Source: a virus. Taken from it: a stretch of DNA of 64,000 nucleotides. Location of the stretch: positions 1 to 64,000 of the IMG/VR virus record IMGVR_UViG_3300024999_000066. One strand, 5' to 3'. A program made the position numbers and the translations under genes. The notes beneath the pieces were generated by a model. The model made no database searches. It was not told the origin of the DNA and saw nothing but the letters and a program-made list of their open reading frames with translations. The stretch's first letter is position 1; each line of letters opens with the position of its first letter. This document shows positions 1 through 7,937 of the stretch, piece by piece.

Positions 1-858
1 TCCAGACTAAACAATTTTGGTGTGCTTGAGGTGGTGTCTATCAATAGTTCAGTTAAAGCGACCATCAGATTCGTTGAGTCTGGATATATAACAGAGGCAG
101 AACTAGGCTCTATCCGGACAGGCCAGGTAAAGGATTGGTCAAACAGCTACCGAGAATCGGTGGGTAAGGAGTTTCCAACTGTAAGCTATGGTAACGTAAC
201 TCTGTTGGAGTACAAGAACTGTAAAGAGGTTCTTGTTCGTTTTAATAATACAGGACACGAAGCTTGGTTCGAAGCGAGTAATATCAGCGTTGGTAAGATC
301 TACGACTGCATGGCTCCTATTGCAGGTGGTGGGTTTATTGGTGTTGGTGCATACAGTGCAAAAGGTAATTATAAAGCTTACCATCATTGGCACCAAATGT
401 TGACACGATGCAGCAGTGATGAGCATAAGTTTAGAAACTACTTTGATAAAGAGATTGTAGATGAGTGGTTGTGCTTTCAAGTTTTCGCCCCGTGGGCAGA
501 GAAGCAGATTGGGTTCGATAAACTTAAACCTAAGTGGCAGTTAGACAAAGACATTCTTGTACAAGGCAATAAAGTCTATGGTCCTGACACATGCTGCTTC
601 ATTCCTCACAGAATTAACAGCCTTGTTATCAAGTCCAATCCCGATGGCTTCTGGTCTACCAAAGACAGCCGCTGGTACTTCAGTTTCCGAGAACATGACA
701 GCACAAAGGTTCGGAAAGGGTTTATCAATAAAGAAGATGGGCTTGCTTGGTACAAAATTAACAAGGAGCGGGTTGTGAAAGAAGTGGCAGATCAGTACAA
801 AAATGAGCTTGACAGCCGAGTCTATCAAGCCTTATACTCATGGCAAGTCAACGGATAA
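1..858 (+). CDS. Homing endonuclease-like protein (5' end outside window)
   Basis: The reading frame is open from base 1, so this is the C-terminal part of a longer gene; the GTG at 22 is only the first start-like codon inside the window. The visible part has tandem beta-rich modules with a VRF..TG pattern, then a C-terminal region around Y..WHQMLTRC, W.LDKDIL..GNK.YGPDTC and IP..INSL. The same C-terminal region occurs in the genes at 17523-18662 and 63258-63884, so the three are paralogs. Such AP2/HNH-type proteins in phages are usually free-standing homing endonucleases. No complete HNH triad is visible here, so nuclease activity is inferred from the family. Confidence 0.7.
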   Translation, partial: SRLNNFGVLEVVSINSSVKATIRFVESGYITEAELGSIRTGQVKDWSNSYRESVGKEFPTVSYGNVTLLEYKNCKEVLVRFNNTGHEAWFEASNISVGKIYDCMAPIAGGGFIGVGAYSAKGNYKAYHHWHQMLTRCSSDEHKFRNYFDKEIVDEWLCFQVFAPWAEKQIGFDKLKPKWQLDKDILVQGNKVYGPDTCCFIPHRINSLVIKSNPDGFWSTKDSRWYFSFREHDSTKVRKGFINKEDGLAWYKINKERVVKEVADQYKNELDSRVYQALYSWQVNG

Positions 859-877
859 AGCTTTAGGTAGGTGTTCA

Positions 878-1525
878 ATGAGTCGTTTTTTCATGTTACA
901 AACATGGGTCGGGAGTCACGAAAACGAACCAGACTATAATGGTCAGCAGTGCGGTGAGCGTAACGTTCGTTCGATTGAAGCTGTGCCTTTGTATGACCAA
1001 TACGGCAACGCTAACGTGGGAGCCTTCAGCGATGAGGCAATTGCTGCTAGGTCTGGTAATGGCAAGAAACCAACTAAAGTCTCTATAAAGGCAAGAATCC
1101 TCCCCCAGCTCACTCGCCTAGAAAAGCTCCAAGCTGAAATCCTTGAGCTTGAATTAGCCTATAAATCTGGCGAGGTTAGTCCAGAAGACTATACAGTGCT
1201 ACGAAACATAGCATTTGCCAAGAAAGAACGGGCAGAAATCCTCTACAAACGAGCCATCTCGGTCAAACCTCGTTCACAGCTTGAAGACGACACACAATTC
1301 CCCGACAATTCCCCTCTTTCATGCGAAGAATATGCCCCAATTACCTGCGCAAATGACAAGGGTGATGACGGACACAGGGGTGAAGGGTTTGAGGGTTTTC
1401 TTGCGGATTTATCTGCGGATAATATGTTTAAGAATTTTCTACAAAAGGCTTGCAAGAGGATGAGGAAGGCAGTACACTGGTCACACAAAGCAAGATCCTA
1501 TTGGAATGAATTGAAGGCGGTGTGA
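878..1525 (+). CDS. Hypothetical protein with coiled-coil centre
   Basis: 215 aa. I chose ATG 878, preceded by AGGTAGG, because an in-frame ATG at 803 would overlap the upstream gene by 56 nt. The middle has a charged helical stretch (LTRLEKLQAEILELELAY) likely to form a coiled coil, followed by a Pro/Ser-rich acidic linker and a basic C-terminus. No family recognised. The stop lies one base before the next start, so it is probably co-translated with 1527-1757. Confidence 0.7.
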   Translation: MSRFFMLQTWVGSHENEPDYNGQQCGERNVRSIEAVPLYDQYGNANVGAFSDEAIAARSGNGKKPTKVSIKARILPQLTRLEKLQAEILELELAYKSGEVSPEDYTVLRNIAFAKKERAEILYKRAISVKPRSQLEDDTQFPDNSPLSCEEYAPITCANDKGDDGHRGEGFEGFLADLSADNMFKNFLQKACKRMRKAVHWSHKARSYWNELKAV

Positions 1526-1526
1526 G

Positions 1527-1757
1527 ATGAAGAAGAAAGAACAGATTTCCCTACTCAAAGCGTCCTTGAAAGACATGTTGAATAGCTATGATCGTAACAC
1601 TTGTACTCACGAAGAGGAAGACCTTCACAGAGGTGGAGCTATTTGGACTATCTGTTCCTGTGGTAAGAAGTGGGCTGATGATGAAGGAGGGTTCATTCCT
1701 TATTCAGAACCTTTGTTTGTATCTTGTGCACGTCAACTTCTGGAAGAACAACAATGA
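1527..1757 (+). CDS. Small putative zinc-binding protein
   Basis: 76 aa. Cysteines and histidine (CTH near residue 26, then CSCGKKW) could form a small zinc knuckle, as in many small phage accessory proteins. First of a chain of four overlapping genes: its TGA overlaps the ATG at 1754. Function unknown. Confidence 0.65.
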   Translation: MKKKEQISLLKASLKDMLNSYDRNTCTHEEEDLHRGGAIWTICSCGKKWADDEGGFIPYSEPLFVSCARQLLEEQQ

Positions 1758-1903
1758 CCACAACCCACAAGTCATTTATGCATACATCCCTAACCGCAGC
1801 CATACTCACAATCGAGGGGCTTATCTCACAAGGATATGTGTCATTCAAGTTGTTTAAACAAGATGGCGCTTGGAATACACAAGTTAATGGAGAATGGAAA
1901 TGA
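1754..1903 (+). CDS. Small hypothetical protein
   Basis: 49 aa starting MTTTHKSFMHTS. ATG overlaps the preceding TGA (ATGA), and its own stop overlaps the next start in the same way, which supports translational coupling. No motif seen. Confidence 0.55.
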   Translation: MTTTHKSFMHTSLTAAILTIEGLISQGYVSFKLFKQDGAWNTQVNGEWK

Positions 1904-2109
1904 TCATTAAACTTAAATCGTCTTGCGCAATGGGTGATAATTTCAGCTTTGGTATGTACACTAAAGAAAACCTACAATTCTTGCAAGCTTGTGGCGATGG
2001 TACTGTTCTTCAAAATGTCACCGACCACAATATGAACTACTACAAACTGCACAACGGATTCTTGGTACACAAATATAATGCTTACGAGTTGAAGGAACAA
2101 ACCAAATGA
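1900..2109 (+). CDS. Small hypothetical protein
   Basis: 69 aa. ATG 1900 is preferred over the in-frame ATG 1894: GGAG at 1889-1892 sits 7 nt from 1900 but only 1 nt from 1894, and 1900 gives the ATGA overlap seen along this chain. No recognised domain. Confidence 0.6.
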   Translation: MIIKLKSSCAMGDNFSFGMYTKENLQFLQACGDGTVLQNVTDHNMNYYKLHNGFLVHKYNAYELKEQTK

Positions 2110-2267
2110 ACACCTACACAACAATGACTATCTGTGATAGCAGTACATTCCAGAAATTCAACAAACGTTCTAAACACACATCAGAACACGAACAAGATAA
2201 TAAGCGCTATAGCAAACAAAGCTATAAACAACAACGGCAGGTAAAACGTTCCTGGGAGGGTGAGTGA
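2106..2267 (+). CDS. Small basic hydrophilic protein
   Basis: 53 aa, rich in K, R, Q and S, with no hydrophobic core. ATGA overlap with the upstream gene, and its TGA shares a base with the next ATG. Probably real because of the coupling on both sides; function unknown. Confidence 0.5.
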   Translation: MNTYTTMTICDSSTFQKFNKRSKHTSEHEQDNKRYSKQSYKQQRQVKRSWEGE

Positions 2268-2431
2268 TGGAAAGTCATTTCAAAGTTGGTATTGGTTTGA
2301 GTGTGCTGGTAGTTACAATTATCATTTTGTGTTTTGCGGCTATCATCACAGAACAGAGTAGTCGGAATCGCTGTGTCTTGGAGGCTGTCAAGACAGTGAG
2401 TGCTGATGATGCTAACAAAATCTGTAAATAA
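2267..2431 (+). CDS. Small single-pass membrane protein
   Basis: 54 aa. One clear transmembrane segment at about residues 7-28 (VGIGLSVLVVTIIILCFAAI), followed by a short tail with two cysteines. Start overlaps the preceding stop. Last gene of the first coupled chain; a strong promoter for the next unit starts 5 nt after its stop. Confidence 0.6.
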   Translation: MESHFKVGIGLSVLVVTIIILCFAAIITEQSSRNRCVLEAVKTVSADDANKICK

Positions 2432-2435
2432 TCCC

Positions 2436-2464
2436 TTGACAGCCCTATGATATCAGTCTAGAAT
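2436..2464 (+). promoter_or_regulatory. Sigma70-type promoter
   Basis: TTGACA at 2436-2441, 17 bp spacer, TAGAAT at 2459-2464. Close to the bacterial consensus; drives the gene at 2500. Confidence 0.8.
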
Positions 2465-2499
2465 TTAAATTACACAAACAAACCAGAGCGGAGAAATAC

Positions 2500-2727
2500 A
2501 TGAACACTATTAGTATCACTACACAAATTCCACTAGATGACATCGCACGTGGCCTGTCATATCAGCAAGCCCATGACTTGATCACATCAATTGATGAGGA
2601 TCGCTCAGATACAGCCTTCACTGAAGAAGTGATTACAAACCTTATTAATGCTATGTTGGTTGAGTTTGATGGCTTCCCCATTGAACTCAACGATTTCAAA
2701 AAGTCTATAATCAAGTTGTTTGATTAA
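2500..2727 (+). CDS. Small acidic hypothetical protein
   Basis: 75 aa, mostly helical and acidic. ATG preceded by GGAG. First gene behind the 2436 promoter, suggesting expression by unmodified host polymerase early in infection. No family recognised. Confidence 0.7.
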   Translation: MNTISITTQIPLDDIARGLSYQQAHDLITSIDEDRSDTAFTEEVITNLINAMLVEFDGFPIELNDFKKSIIKLFD

Positions 2728-2757
2728 CAGTTGATACATCCTTTGGAGCATCCCACC

Positions 2758-2910
2758 ATGCGCATCACATTCCATCTTGTAACACAATATGCAGATGATT
2801 CTAAAGATATCAAATGTCTAACTTGTGGAGTGGAGGAGGCGACAAGACTTATGTGTAAGCTTCAATGTGTTTGTAAAGGAATGTGTTCTATTTATTTGGA
2901 AGCTTGCTAA
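2758..2910 (+). CDS. Small cysteine-rich protein
   Basis: 50 aa with seven cysteines (CLTCG, then MCKLQCVCKGMC and a C-terminal C). Preceded by TTGGAG. The CxxC pairs suggest a small metal-binding fold. Function unknown. Confidence 0.55.
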   Translation: MRITFHLVTQYADDSKDIKCLTCGVEEATRLMCKLQCVCKGMCSIYLEAC

Positions 2911-2973
2911 CAACAATTCCACACACTATCATTGCTGTTGATAGCGTTATGAATTTATGATATGGAGAATGAA

Positions 2974-3171
2974 ATGCATCAACCAATGCAAGGCGCACAA
3001 GCACAAGTAAAACGCTCTAACACTTCCTTCTATGATCAGGGGTGGAACGACTACATCTACGGCATTAAGCCTGACTTCAAGGGCGAATGGTCATACACCT
3101 TGGATTACAAAGACGGTTGGCTCGATTGTCAAGAAGCCACTAAGAAGTATGGGATACAAGAAGAAATCTAA
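2974..3171 (+). CDS. Small protein, weak resemblance to ribosome modulation factor
   Basis: 65 aa. ATG 2974 is preferred over ATG 2962 because GGAG at 2964-2967 is correctly spaced for it. The pattern YDQGWNDYIYG ... YKDGWLDCQEA resembles the GY..G ... WL.GW..A layout of ribosome modulation factor (RMF), a hibernation factor of about 55 aa. The similarity is weak and read by eye. Confidence 0.5.
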   Translation: MHQPMQGAQAQVKRSNTSFYDQGWNDYIYGIKPDFKGEWSYTLDYKDGWLDCQEATKKYGIQEEI

Positions 3172-3183
3172 AGGCGAATAAAT

Positions 3184-3489
3184 ATGAACTTCTTTGAAGG
3201 TTCCTATTACAAGCTACAGAAAGATTACTATGAGCACATTAAGCTTGAATGCACGTATGTGGAAGACAACACCGTGTGGTTTGTACAAGAATCACCTTTT
3301 CGTTTTGTTGAACCTACTGCAAACTATAAGCTCAACAAGAAGAACAATAAACTTTATAAGTTGAATAGTGCTTTTAGTTCATGGGACACAATCGAGAACA
3401 CATTGTCTGAATATGGGGCTGAAGACATTTGGAGCAAGAGGGCAGGGGTAGAGAGCTATCATTATGATGGCTTGGGAAAAGGAGATTAA
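3184..3489 (+). CDS. Hypothetical protein
   Basis: 101 aa, aromatic-rich and probably a small beta-barrel-like fold (EGSYYKLQKDYYEHIKLECT). Start 12 nt after the previous stop. No family recognised. The next gene starts directly behind it. Confidence 0.65.
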   Translation: MNFFEGSYYKLQKDYYEHIKLECTYVEDNTVWFVQESPFRFVEPTANYKLNKKNNKLYKLNSAFSSWDTIENTLSEYGAEDIWSKRAGVESYHYDGLGKGD

Positions 3490-3490
3490 C

Positions 3491-3808
3491 ATGAGCTGGT
3501 CACACTGTGGTACAGATAGACAAGGTAGACTGATTGGTTATGCACATGAAGCAGTGTGTGACCATGAAGGCTGTAACAAAGTTATTGACAGAGGTTTGTC
3601 TTATGCTTGTGGTGGTATGCATGGCGAAGATGAACATAGCTGTGACAAGTACTTCTGTTCAGAACACCTTGAGTGGACACTTGACTTAGATGATGAGTAT
3701 AAGAATGTCTGTGAAGAGTGTATGGTACGTCTTACGACTTCTGGTGATTATGCTTTGAATGTTGAAGATTGGGTGATTCGTAAGCTAGAACGACCTATTA
3801 CAGATTAG
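3491..3808 (+). CDS. Putative zinc-finger protein
   Basis: 105 aa with nine Cys and several His: CDHEGC, C(8)C, CSEH and CEEC. This pattern fits a treble-clef or AN1/RING-like zinc fold. ATG 3491 is preferred over the in-frame ATG 3464, which would overlap the previous gene; GGAG precedes 3491. Function unknown. Confidence 0.65.
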   Translation: MSWSHCGTDRQGRLIGYAHEAVCDHEGCNKVIDRGLSYACGGMHGEDEHSCDKYFCSEHLEWTLDLDDEYKNVCEECMVRLTTSGDYALNVEDWVIRKLERPITD

Positions 3809-3850
3809 CCGTAGATAGAAACATTCAATGAACAATCTTCAAATCTCTTG

Positions 3851-3879
3851 TTGACCTGTGTCTTGGTTATCCCTATAAT
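3851..3879 (+). promoter_or_regulatory. Sigma70-type promoter
   Basis: TTGACC at 3851-3856, 17 bp spacer, perfect TATAAT at 3874-3879. Drives the gene at 3945. Confidence 0.82.
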
Positions 3880-3944
3880 TGTCTCAAGAGGGAAGCAAAA
3901 GCAACCCACAAGACAGAAGAGAGAAAGCCCTGGAGGGCAATATC

Positions 3945-4181
3945 ATGACTAACAAATCCTACAACGGTCACAAGAATTACAACGCTTGGAACGTAAGTCT
4001 GTGGATTAACAACGATCAAGGTTTGTACAACATGGCTAAAAACTACATTGAAGACTACGGTCATCGTGAAGTAGCAGCAGAGAAAATGACTCAGGCTTTG
4101 ATTGAAGATGGTTGTGCACAGACTCCAGATGGTGTCAAGTATACTAAGACTAACATCCGTCTTGCCATGGTGGGGATGTAA
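3945..4181 (+). CDS. Conserved small phage protein (DUF7249-like)
   Basis: 78 aa starting MTNKSYNGHKNYNAW. The motif NGHKNYNAWNVSLWINNDQG is recurrent in phage early regions; I recall it as DUF7249, not verified. ATG preceded by TGGAGGG; longer in-frame starts lie inside the promoter. Function unknown, probably early. Confidence 0.75.
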   Translation: MTNKSYNGHKNYNAWNVSLWINNDQGLYNMAKNYIEDYGHREVAAEKMTQALIEDGCAQTPDGVKYTKTNIRLAMVGM

Positions 4182-4201
4182 AAAGAATTCTCCAAAAGCC
4201 C

Positions 4202-4229
4202 TTGCTTATGTGTGAGGGAGTGTTATATT
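4202..4229 (+). promoter_or_regulatory. Putative sigma70-type promoter
   Basis: TTGCTT at 4202-4207, 16 bp spacer, TATATT at 4224-4229, upstream of 4263. Confidence 0.55.
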
Positions 4230-4262
4230 GATTACATCAAAGACAAACACAGGAACAAGGCC

Positions 4263-4427
4263 ATGACCAATCAAACCACCACAGCCAAATACGTTGTCAT
4301 AGACCGTCATACTGGTGCTATCGTAAGTAAACCAATGTCTTTGACAGCAGCACGTCGTAGTGTAGATCGTCGGGATAATGCTTACGGTGCTTATCGTTTT
4401 GGTACACGTCGTCTGGAGGCAGTGTAA
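4263..4427 (+). CDS. Small basic hypothetical protein
   Basis: 54 aa, C-terminus rich in arginine (ARRSVDRRDN, FGTRRLEAV), which may bind nucleic acid. ATG 4263 is used because upstream in-frame starts fall in the promoter. Its TAA overlaps the next ATG. Confidence 0.6.
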   Translation: MTNQTTTAKYVVIDRHTGAIVSKPMSLTAARRSVDRRDNAYGAYRFGTRRLEAV

Positions 4428-4615
4428 TGTACACACTAGCTCTGTACATCCTTATCTGCACATCTCCTAGCCAATGTGATGAGTATCAGCCAGCATCTTG
4501 GACTGTATCAACAGAGCAAGAAGAAACATTAGCATTCGAACAATGTGCAGCCATTGAACAGCAGTGGATGGGCGTGCAGGGGTATAGGGAAAGCGATTGC
4601 TACTATGTGGAATAA
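4427..4615 (+). CDS. Small hypothetical protein with hydrophobic N-terminus
   Basis: 62 aa. A short hydrophobic start (MYTLALYILICT) followed by a Cys-containing polar domain suggests export or membrane insertion. Coupled to the upstream gene through a one-base overlap. No family recognised. Confidence 0.55.
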   Translation: MYTLALYILICTSPSQCDEYQPASWTVSTEQEETLAFEQCAAIEQQWMGVQGYRESDCYYVE

Positions 4616-4709
4616 TGTCCTACGTTGAATAGCTGACGAACGGTAGTAGACACAAGCATCCTGTATTGGTATTCTACCCTTACTGAAACGAACAACGGAG
4701 CAAGACGAA

Positions 4710-4856
4710 ATGACCTACAATAAATTCTATGTGTTCTTTGAAGATGGTTCTTCAATCGCTACTGAGTATCCAGAAGACTGGACCTTAGCGGATGTGGCGG
4801 CTAGTAACAATGTCCATCCTGATTCTGTGATGGGTCCATATCCAGTCGTCGAATAG
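4710..4856 (+). CDS. Small acidic hypothetical protein
   Basis: 48 aa starting MTYNKFYVFFEDGSS. Preceded by CGGAG at a good distance and followed by a terminator hairpin at 4873, which frames it as a short transcription unit. Confidence 0.55.
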   Translation: MTYNKFYVFFEDGSSIATEYPEDWTLADVAASNNVHPDSVMGPYPVVE

Positions 4857-4872
4857 GACTAGTTCTGAAATC

Positions 4873-4893
4873 AAGCCCTTTAACCGGGGCTTT
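4873..4893 (+). terminator. Putative rho-independent terminator
   Basis: AAGCCC (4873-4878) pairs with GGGCTT (4887-4892) across an 8 nt loop; only a short T-run follows. Confidence 0.5.
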
Positions 4894-4932
4894 GTCATTA
4901 TCTAAATTTATTCAATTTCTTTTAAATTCTTC

Positions 4933-4961
4933 TTGCACACATCCTAGATAAGCTCTATAAT
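4933..4961 (+). promoter_or_regulatory. Sigma70-type promoter
   Basis: TTGCAC at 4933-4938, 17 bp spacer, perfect TATAAT at 4956-4961, upstream of 4997. Confidence 0.72.
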
Positions 4962-4996
4962 TCTTCTAACAAAACAGAAAAACTTAGGAGAATAAC

Positions 4997-5152
4997 ATGA
5001 CTTCCTTAAACAAAATCAACATCATCTCCCCGTTCTTTGTAAATGGGCTTATCCTTTGGCAAGATGTGTCTATGGCTGGCTTGTATGAGCAATTTACAAT
5101 GATGAGTGGTGACTATGTCCCATACTCGCCTGTGAAGTTTGAATGTCTGTAA
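4997..5152 (+). CDS. Small hypothetical protein
   Basis: 51 aa starting MTSLNKINIIS. TTAGGAG ends 6 nt before the ATG. Sits directly behind the 4933 promoter. No motif recognised. Confidence 0.55.
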   Translation: MTSLNKINIISPFFVNGLILWQDVSMAGLYEQFTMMSGDYVPYSPVKFECL

Positions 5153-5170
5153 CAGATTAGGAATATAGTT

Positions 5171-5350
5171 ATGTATAAAGAAAAACAGATTGTTCGTATC
5201 AATGATGTATTGTCTCAATTTCATAGACAGAAATGTGTTATTATCAAGAAGAATAAGAAGAGTTATGATTTGGAGACATTGTGTAAGAGGAAGACAAGGG
5301 TTAGGGTAGTGGAAGAGCAGATGATTGGTGTTACTCATAAAACTGTCTAG
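5171..5350 (+). CDS. Small basic protein
   Basis: 59 aa, lysine/arginine-rich (IIKKNKKS, LCKRKTRVRVVEEQ), so possibly nucleic-acid binding. Weak ribosome binding site (TAGGAATA). Last plus-strand gene before the convergent zone; a strong terminator follows at 5417. Confidence 0.5.
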   Translation: MYKEKQIVRINDVLSQFHRQKCVIIKKNKKSYDLETLCKRKTRVRVVEEQMIGVTHKTV

Positions 5351-5416
5351 GCTACTTTCAAGATAATAAATAAGATATGCATTAATGCATAAATAATTAT
5401 CCTAGCAGGTTATTCT

Positions 5417-5445
5417 AGCCCCTTCATTTGAAGGGGCTTTATTAT
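5417..5445 (+). terminator. Rho-independent terminator
   Basis: Perfect 10 bp stem AGCCCCTTCA (5417-5426) / TGAAGGGGCT (5429-5438), followed by a T-rich tail. Ends the left plus-strand block. Confidence 0.85.
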
Positions 5446-5536
5446 GTGTTGAACATTCCTATTGACTATTTAAGTAAGCACTTTGTCGTTCTCGTTCACT
5501 TCTCTCAAAACCTTATCCCACATAGTCCTAATGACT

Positions 5537-5555
5537 ACTCTGGTAGAGTCTTTTT
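5537..5555 (+). terminator. Weak terminator-like hairpin
   Basis: ACTCT (5537-5541) / AGAGT (5545-5549) with a 3 nt loop, then C and five T. Possible backup terminator. Confidence 0.35.
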
Positions 5556-5677
5556 GACTACTTTGTAGTGCCTACTAGGGTCGATCAAATACACTGTAAT
5601 GTTAAGCTTGTTAGTGATGCGCTCTCACTTCCCACACCGTAACGATTTCTTTACACACATTATCGCCCAATAATCCC

Positions 5678-5706
5678 TTGACAATACATCTCAACTACAC
5701 CATATG
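5678..5706 (+). promoter_or_regulatory. Weak promoter-like site
   Basis: TTGACA at 5678-5683, 17 bp spacer, poor -10 CATATG at 5701-5706. There is no plus-strand gene downstream, so it may be fortuitous or drive a small RNA. Confidence 0.3.
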
Positions 5707-6082
5707 GCCCTGTACATGTAGGCTAATACATGTTCTTGACAAGATGGTTACGGGTGTGGTAGGTGATGAATGAGTGTGTCTTATTATGGTTGACATAAAG
5801 CTTAGCCTATGAGTGCCTCCTAAGTGGTTGTAATTAGCTACTTAACATAATCACAAATTGAACGCACAGTTAGTGCACAAAGTATCTCTCAACATGTCTG
5901 GCTAAGTATGTCAAGGATAATATGTTTGTTAGTGGTAGTGGGTGGACATAGCACAGATGTTGCTAATCAATTATCGTGCCATATTTCTCGATTGTGTCAT
6001 ACCGTTGGTCGGGCGGTCCTCTGAGCATTAAGCAGCTCATCTATAGATCCAGTAAATTCAAGGCTTACAAAGATATTTAGGC

Positions 6083-6118
6083 AAATAAAAAGAGGCCCCT
6101 TATACAAGCAAGTCCTCT
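6083..6118 (-). terminator. Putative terminator of the minus-strand block
   Basis: On the minus strand AGAGG pairs with CCTCT (plus 6114-6118 and 6091-6095), followed by TTTTTATTT. Located just after the stop of the 6134-7126 gene. Confidence 0.55.
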
Positions 6119-6133
6119 CAGTTTTACGGGGGT

Positions 6134-7126
6134 TTAGATATTTCTCACTCCACCATGCTCCTCAAAAATAGCTATTACAAGGTCTAAATTGGAGGGGAAT
6201 GTGGTTTCAGTGTATCCGTCAGGCATTTCCTCTTTACTAATTACCTTCGTAGTTAAGTTGTTCAGACAATATCTTTCAGCAGCTCTACAGTCTTTAACTG
6301 TTGGGTAAGTCCACACACCATAGTTTATGACCTTGTATATTGATAACTGATTCTGACGTTTAATTCTTTCAGTAGATAGGTTTGCAATACCAAACTTAAT
6401 AGCAATTACATCTTCCTTATCCATAACTAGATTAATATAAGTCTCTTGTTGTCTGTTACCACTACATGCACAAGACCTAGTACCTTTATATAAACCTACG
6501 AGATTACCTTCACCTGATTCACCGCAGTCAGGACAATCCATGTACCAATACTTCTTGTGTCCGTGTTTATCAACCCTTCCACTCCTAGTAAATACTGTAC
6601 CTTCAGAGTAGCATCCTGTATCCATAAACATTTTGATCATTACTGAATCATCCTTACGTTTAAAGTCTCCCATCCTGATTGCAAAGCAACCTCTACAACT
6701 CTTTACAAACTTACTATCAAGAACAAAGCTAATACTGGTCTTTCCTATTTTGCCGTGTTCAACACAGTCAGCATCAACAAGTGTTTTATTGGCAGTTGTG
6801 AAGTCATTAGCCCAACCTTTGAAAATTAAACTCACTTCATCACAAGCTCTCTTAACCCTTACTTTGTATTGATCTTCAGTCCAATTACATTTATCTGTAC
6901 ACCCACAAGGAATACAACCTCTACTGAGATGCCCCTTACTAATTGCAAACAAGCCATCACCGAAAAGTTCAGGATCTTCTTTACAGATTGCACATGTTAC
7001 AATATACTTCTTATCATTCTGATACTTCCCGTTCCAACCAATAACAGTTAAATCCCCATATTGTGTTCCTTCAAATCCATCATACTGTAGGGTTTCTCCA
7101 TTTAACAAGTCTTCCAAGTTAGCCAT
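6134..7126 (-). CDS. Homing endonuclease-like protein with Cys4 module and T5orf172/GIY-YIG-like C-terminus
   Basis: 330 aa. The N-terminus has a GDLTVIGW ... C..C ... C.PCGC module like those in the genes at 17523 and 29216. A middle region holds more CxxC pairs (CRGC, CPDC, CACSG). The C-terminus (about 235-300) has IAIKFGIANLS..RIKRQ followed by an aromatic/Ala/Glu helix, which fits the T5orf172 branch of GIY-YIG nucleases. AAGGAT precedes the ATG. Probably a mobile free-standing nuclease at the end of the minus operon; nuclease class is inferred. Confidence 0.65.
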   Translation of the reverse strand: MANLEDLLNGETLQYDGFEGTQYGDLTVIGWNGKYQNDKKYIVTCAICKEDPELFGDGLFAISKGHLSRGCIPCGCTDKCNWTEDQYKVRVKRACDEVSLIFKGWANDFTTANKTLVDADCVEHGKIGKTSISFVLDSKFVKSCRGCFAIRMGDFKRKDDSVMIKMFMDTGCYSEGTVFTRSGRVDKHGHKKYWYMDCPDCGESGEGNLVGLYKGTRSCACSGNRQQETYINLVMDKEDVIAIKFGIANLSTERIKRQNQLSIYKVINYGVWTYPTVKDCRAAERYCLNNLTTKVISKEEMPDGYTETTFPSNLDLVIAIFEEHGGVRNI

Positions 7127-7154
7127 ACAAATCCTTATTATACTCCGAGCGTAA

Positions 7155-7688
7155 TTAATTAATTCTGAAGTCTCTTACAGCTTCACCATATTCTAGATAT
7201 TTCCCATCTAACCTGAGCTGCAATATTTCATCTGGTACAGCAGTCAGGGGTTTAGAAAACAATGGGCTTTGAAATCCAGTGTAGTAGGCAGTAATGAAGT
7301 TACGTTCCATCTCTTTAATCCTCATAATCTCTTCCGGTATCTGTTGTTGGTAGGCTTCTATTCGCCCTTGTATCCCTTTGAGTGCAAACCTAGTTGTTTG
7401 TGCAAGTCTTCGTGCTGTACTATCCCCCATTGCATATCCAACCTCCCTCGTCTTAACACTTTGAGAAGTAATTGGATCTAGCATCAGACATTTGAACACA
7501 AGCTTAGGACTGATATTAACTTTACCGTTGGAAGTCCCAGCAACAATATAAACAGCAGCCCACACAGCTTCCTCCACGAAAGCTGGCATTTTCTGTTTAG
7601 TATCTGAGTTTAGGGTTTCTTTCCAACGGTGTTCAATAAGCCATTCAGCTACAATCTCATTGTCCGTCTTCTTTGGTAGTCTTGCCAT
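7155..7688 (-). CDS. Hypothetical protein
   Basis: 177 aa, mostly helical, basic N-terminus (MARLPKKTDNEIV). AGGAG precedes the ATG; the start overlaps the end of 7657-7812 by 32 nt. No family recognised. Confidence 0.65.
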   Translation of the reverse strand: MARLPKKTDNEIVAEWLIEHRWKETLNSDTKQKMPAFVEEAVWAAVYIVAGTSNGKVNISPKLVFKCLMLDPITSQSVKTREVGYAMGDSTARRLAQTTRFALKGIQGRIEAYQQQIPEEIMRIKEMERNFITAYYTGFQSPLFSKPLTAVPDEILQLRLDGKYLEYGEAVRDFRIN

Positions 7689-7812
7689 AAGTCTCCTCTA
7701 TGTGTTTATCAAACTCTTTCTTCTTAAATTCAAAGTACAAATCTGTTTGTTTCTTTAATTCTTGCATTGCCATCTGAAACATATCAGCATAGCTTTGTTG
7801 TTGTTCATACAT
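7657..7812 (-). CDS. Small coiled-coil protein
   Basis: 51 aa starting [22 protein letters not shown] precedes the ATG, which shares a base with the preceding stop (TGATG). Charged helical sequence with no recognised family. Confidence 0.55.
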   Translation of the reverse strand: MYEQQQSYADMFQMAMQELKKQTDLYFEFKKKEFDKHIEETYGKTTKEDGQ

Positions 7813-7937
7813 CACTCTTCCTCCTCATAGATAGGTTCGCCTTCTTCATCAAATCCAAGTTCATTACATGCTGGACATAACCCCTCAGAATCTAGTAACC
7901 ACATCATTGTCCCACAGTATTTGCAGTCTTCACTCAT
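7812..7937 (-). CDS. Small zinc-ribbon protein
   Basis: 41 aa with two knuckles, CKYCG and CPACN, separated by about 17 residues, then an acidic tail. Typical four-Cys zinc ribbon of phage accessory proteins. Overlaps the C-terminal end of the release-factor-like reading frame by 8 nt. Confidence 0.6.
   Translation of the reverse strand: MSEDCKYCGTMMWLLDSEGLCPACNELGFDEEGEPIYEEEE

Larger units (their letters stand above)
5351..6133. other. Non-coding convergent region
   Basis: About 780 bases with no supportable gene on either strand. It holds the terminators at 5417 and 5537, a minus-strand terminator at 6083, and three isolated TTGACA hexamers (5678, 5736, 5790). Only the first has anything like a -10 box. 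No direct repeat array or origin-like iteron was seen. Confidence 0.6.

Noticed and set aside
5736-5795. TTGACA hexamers at 5736 and 5790 as promoters
   Set aside because: No -10-like sequence at 16-18 bp spacing and no gene downstream.
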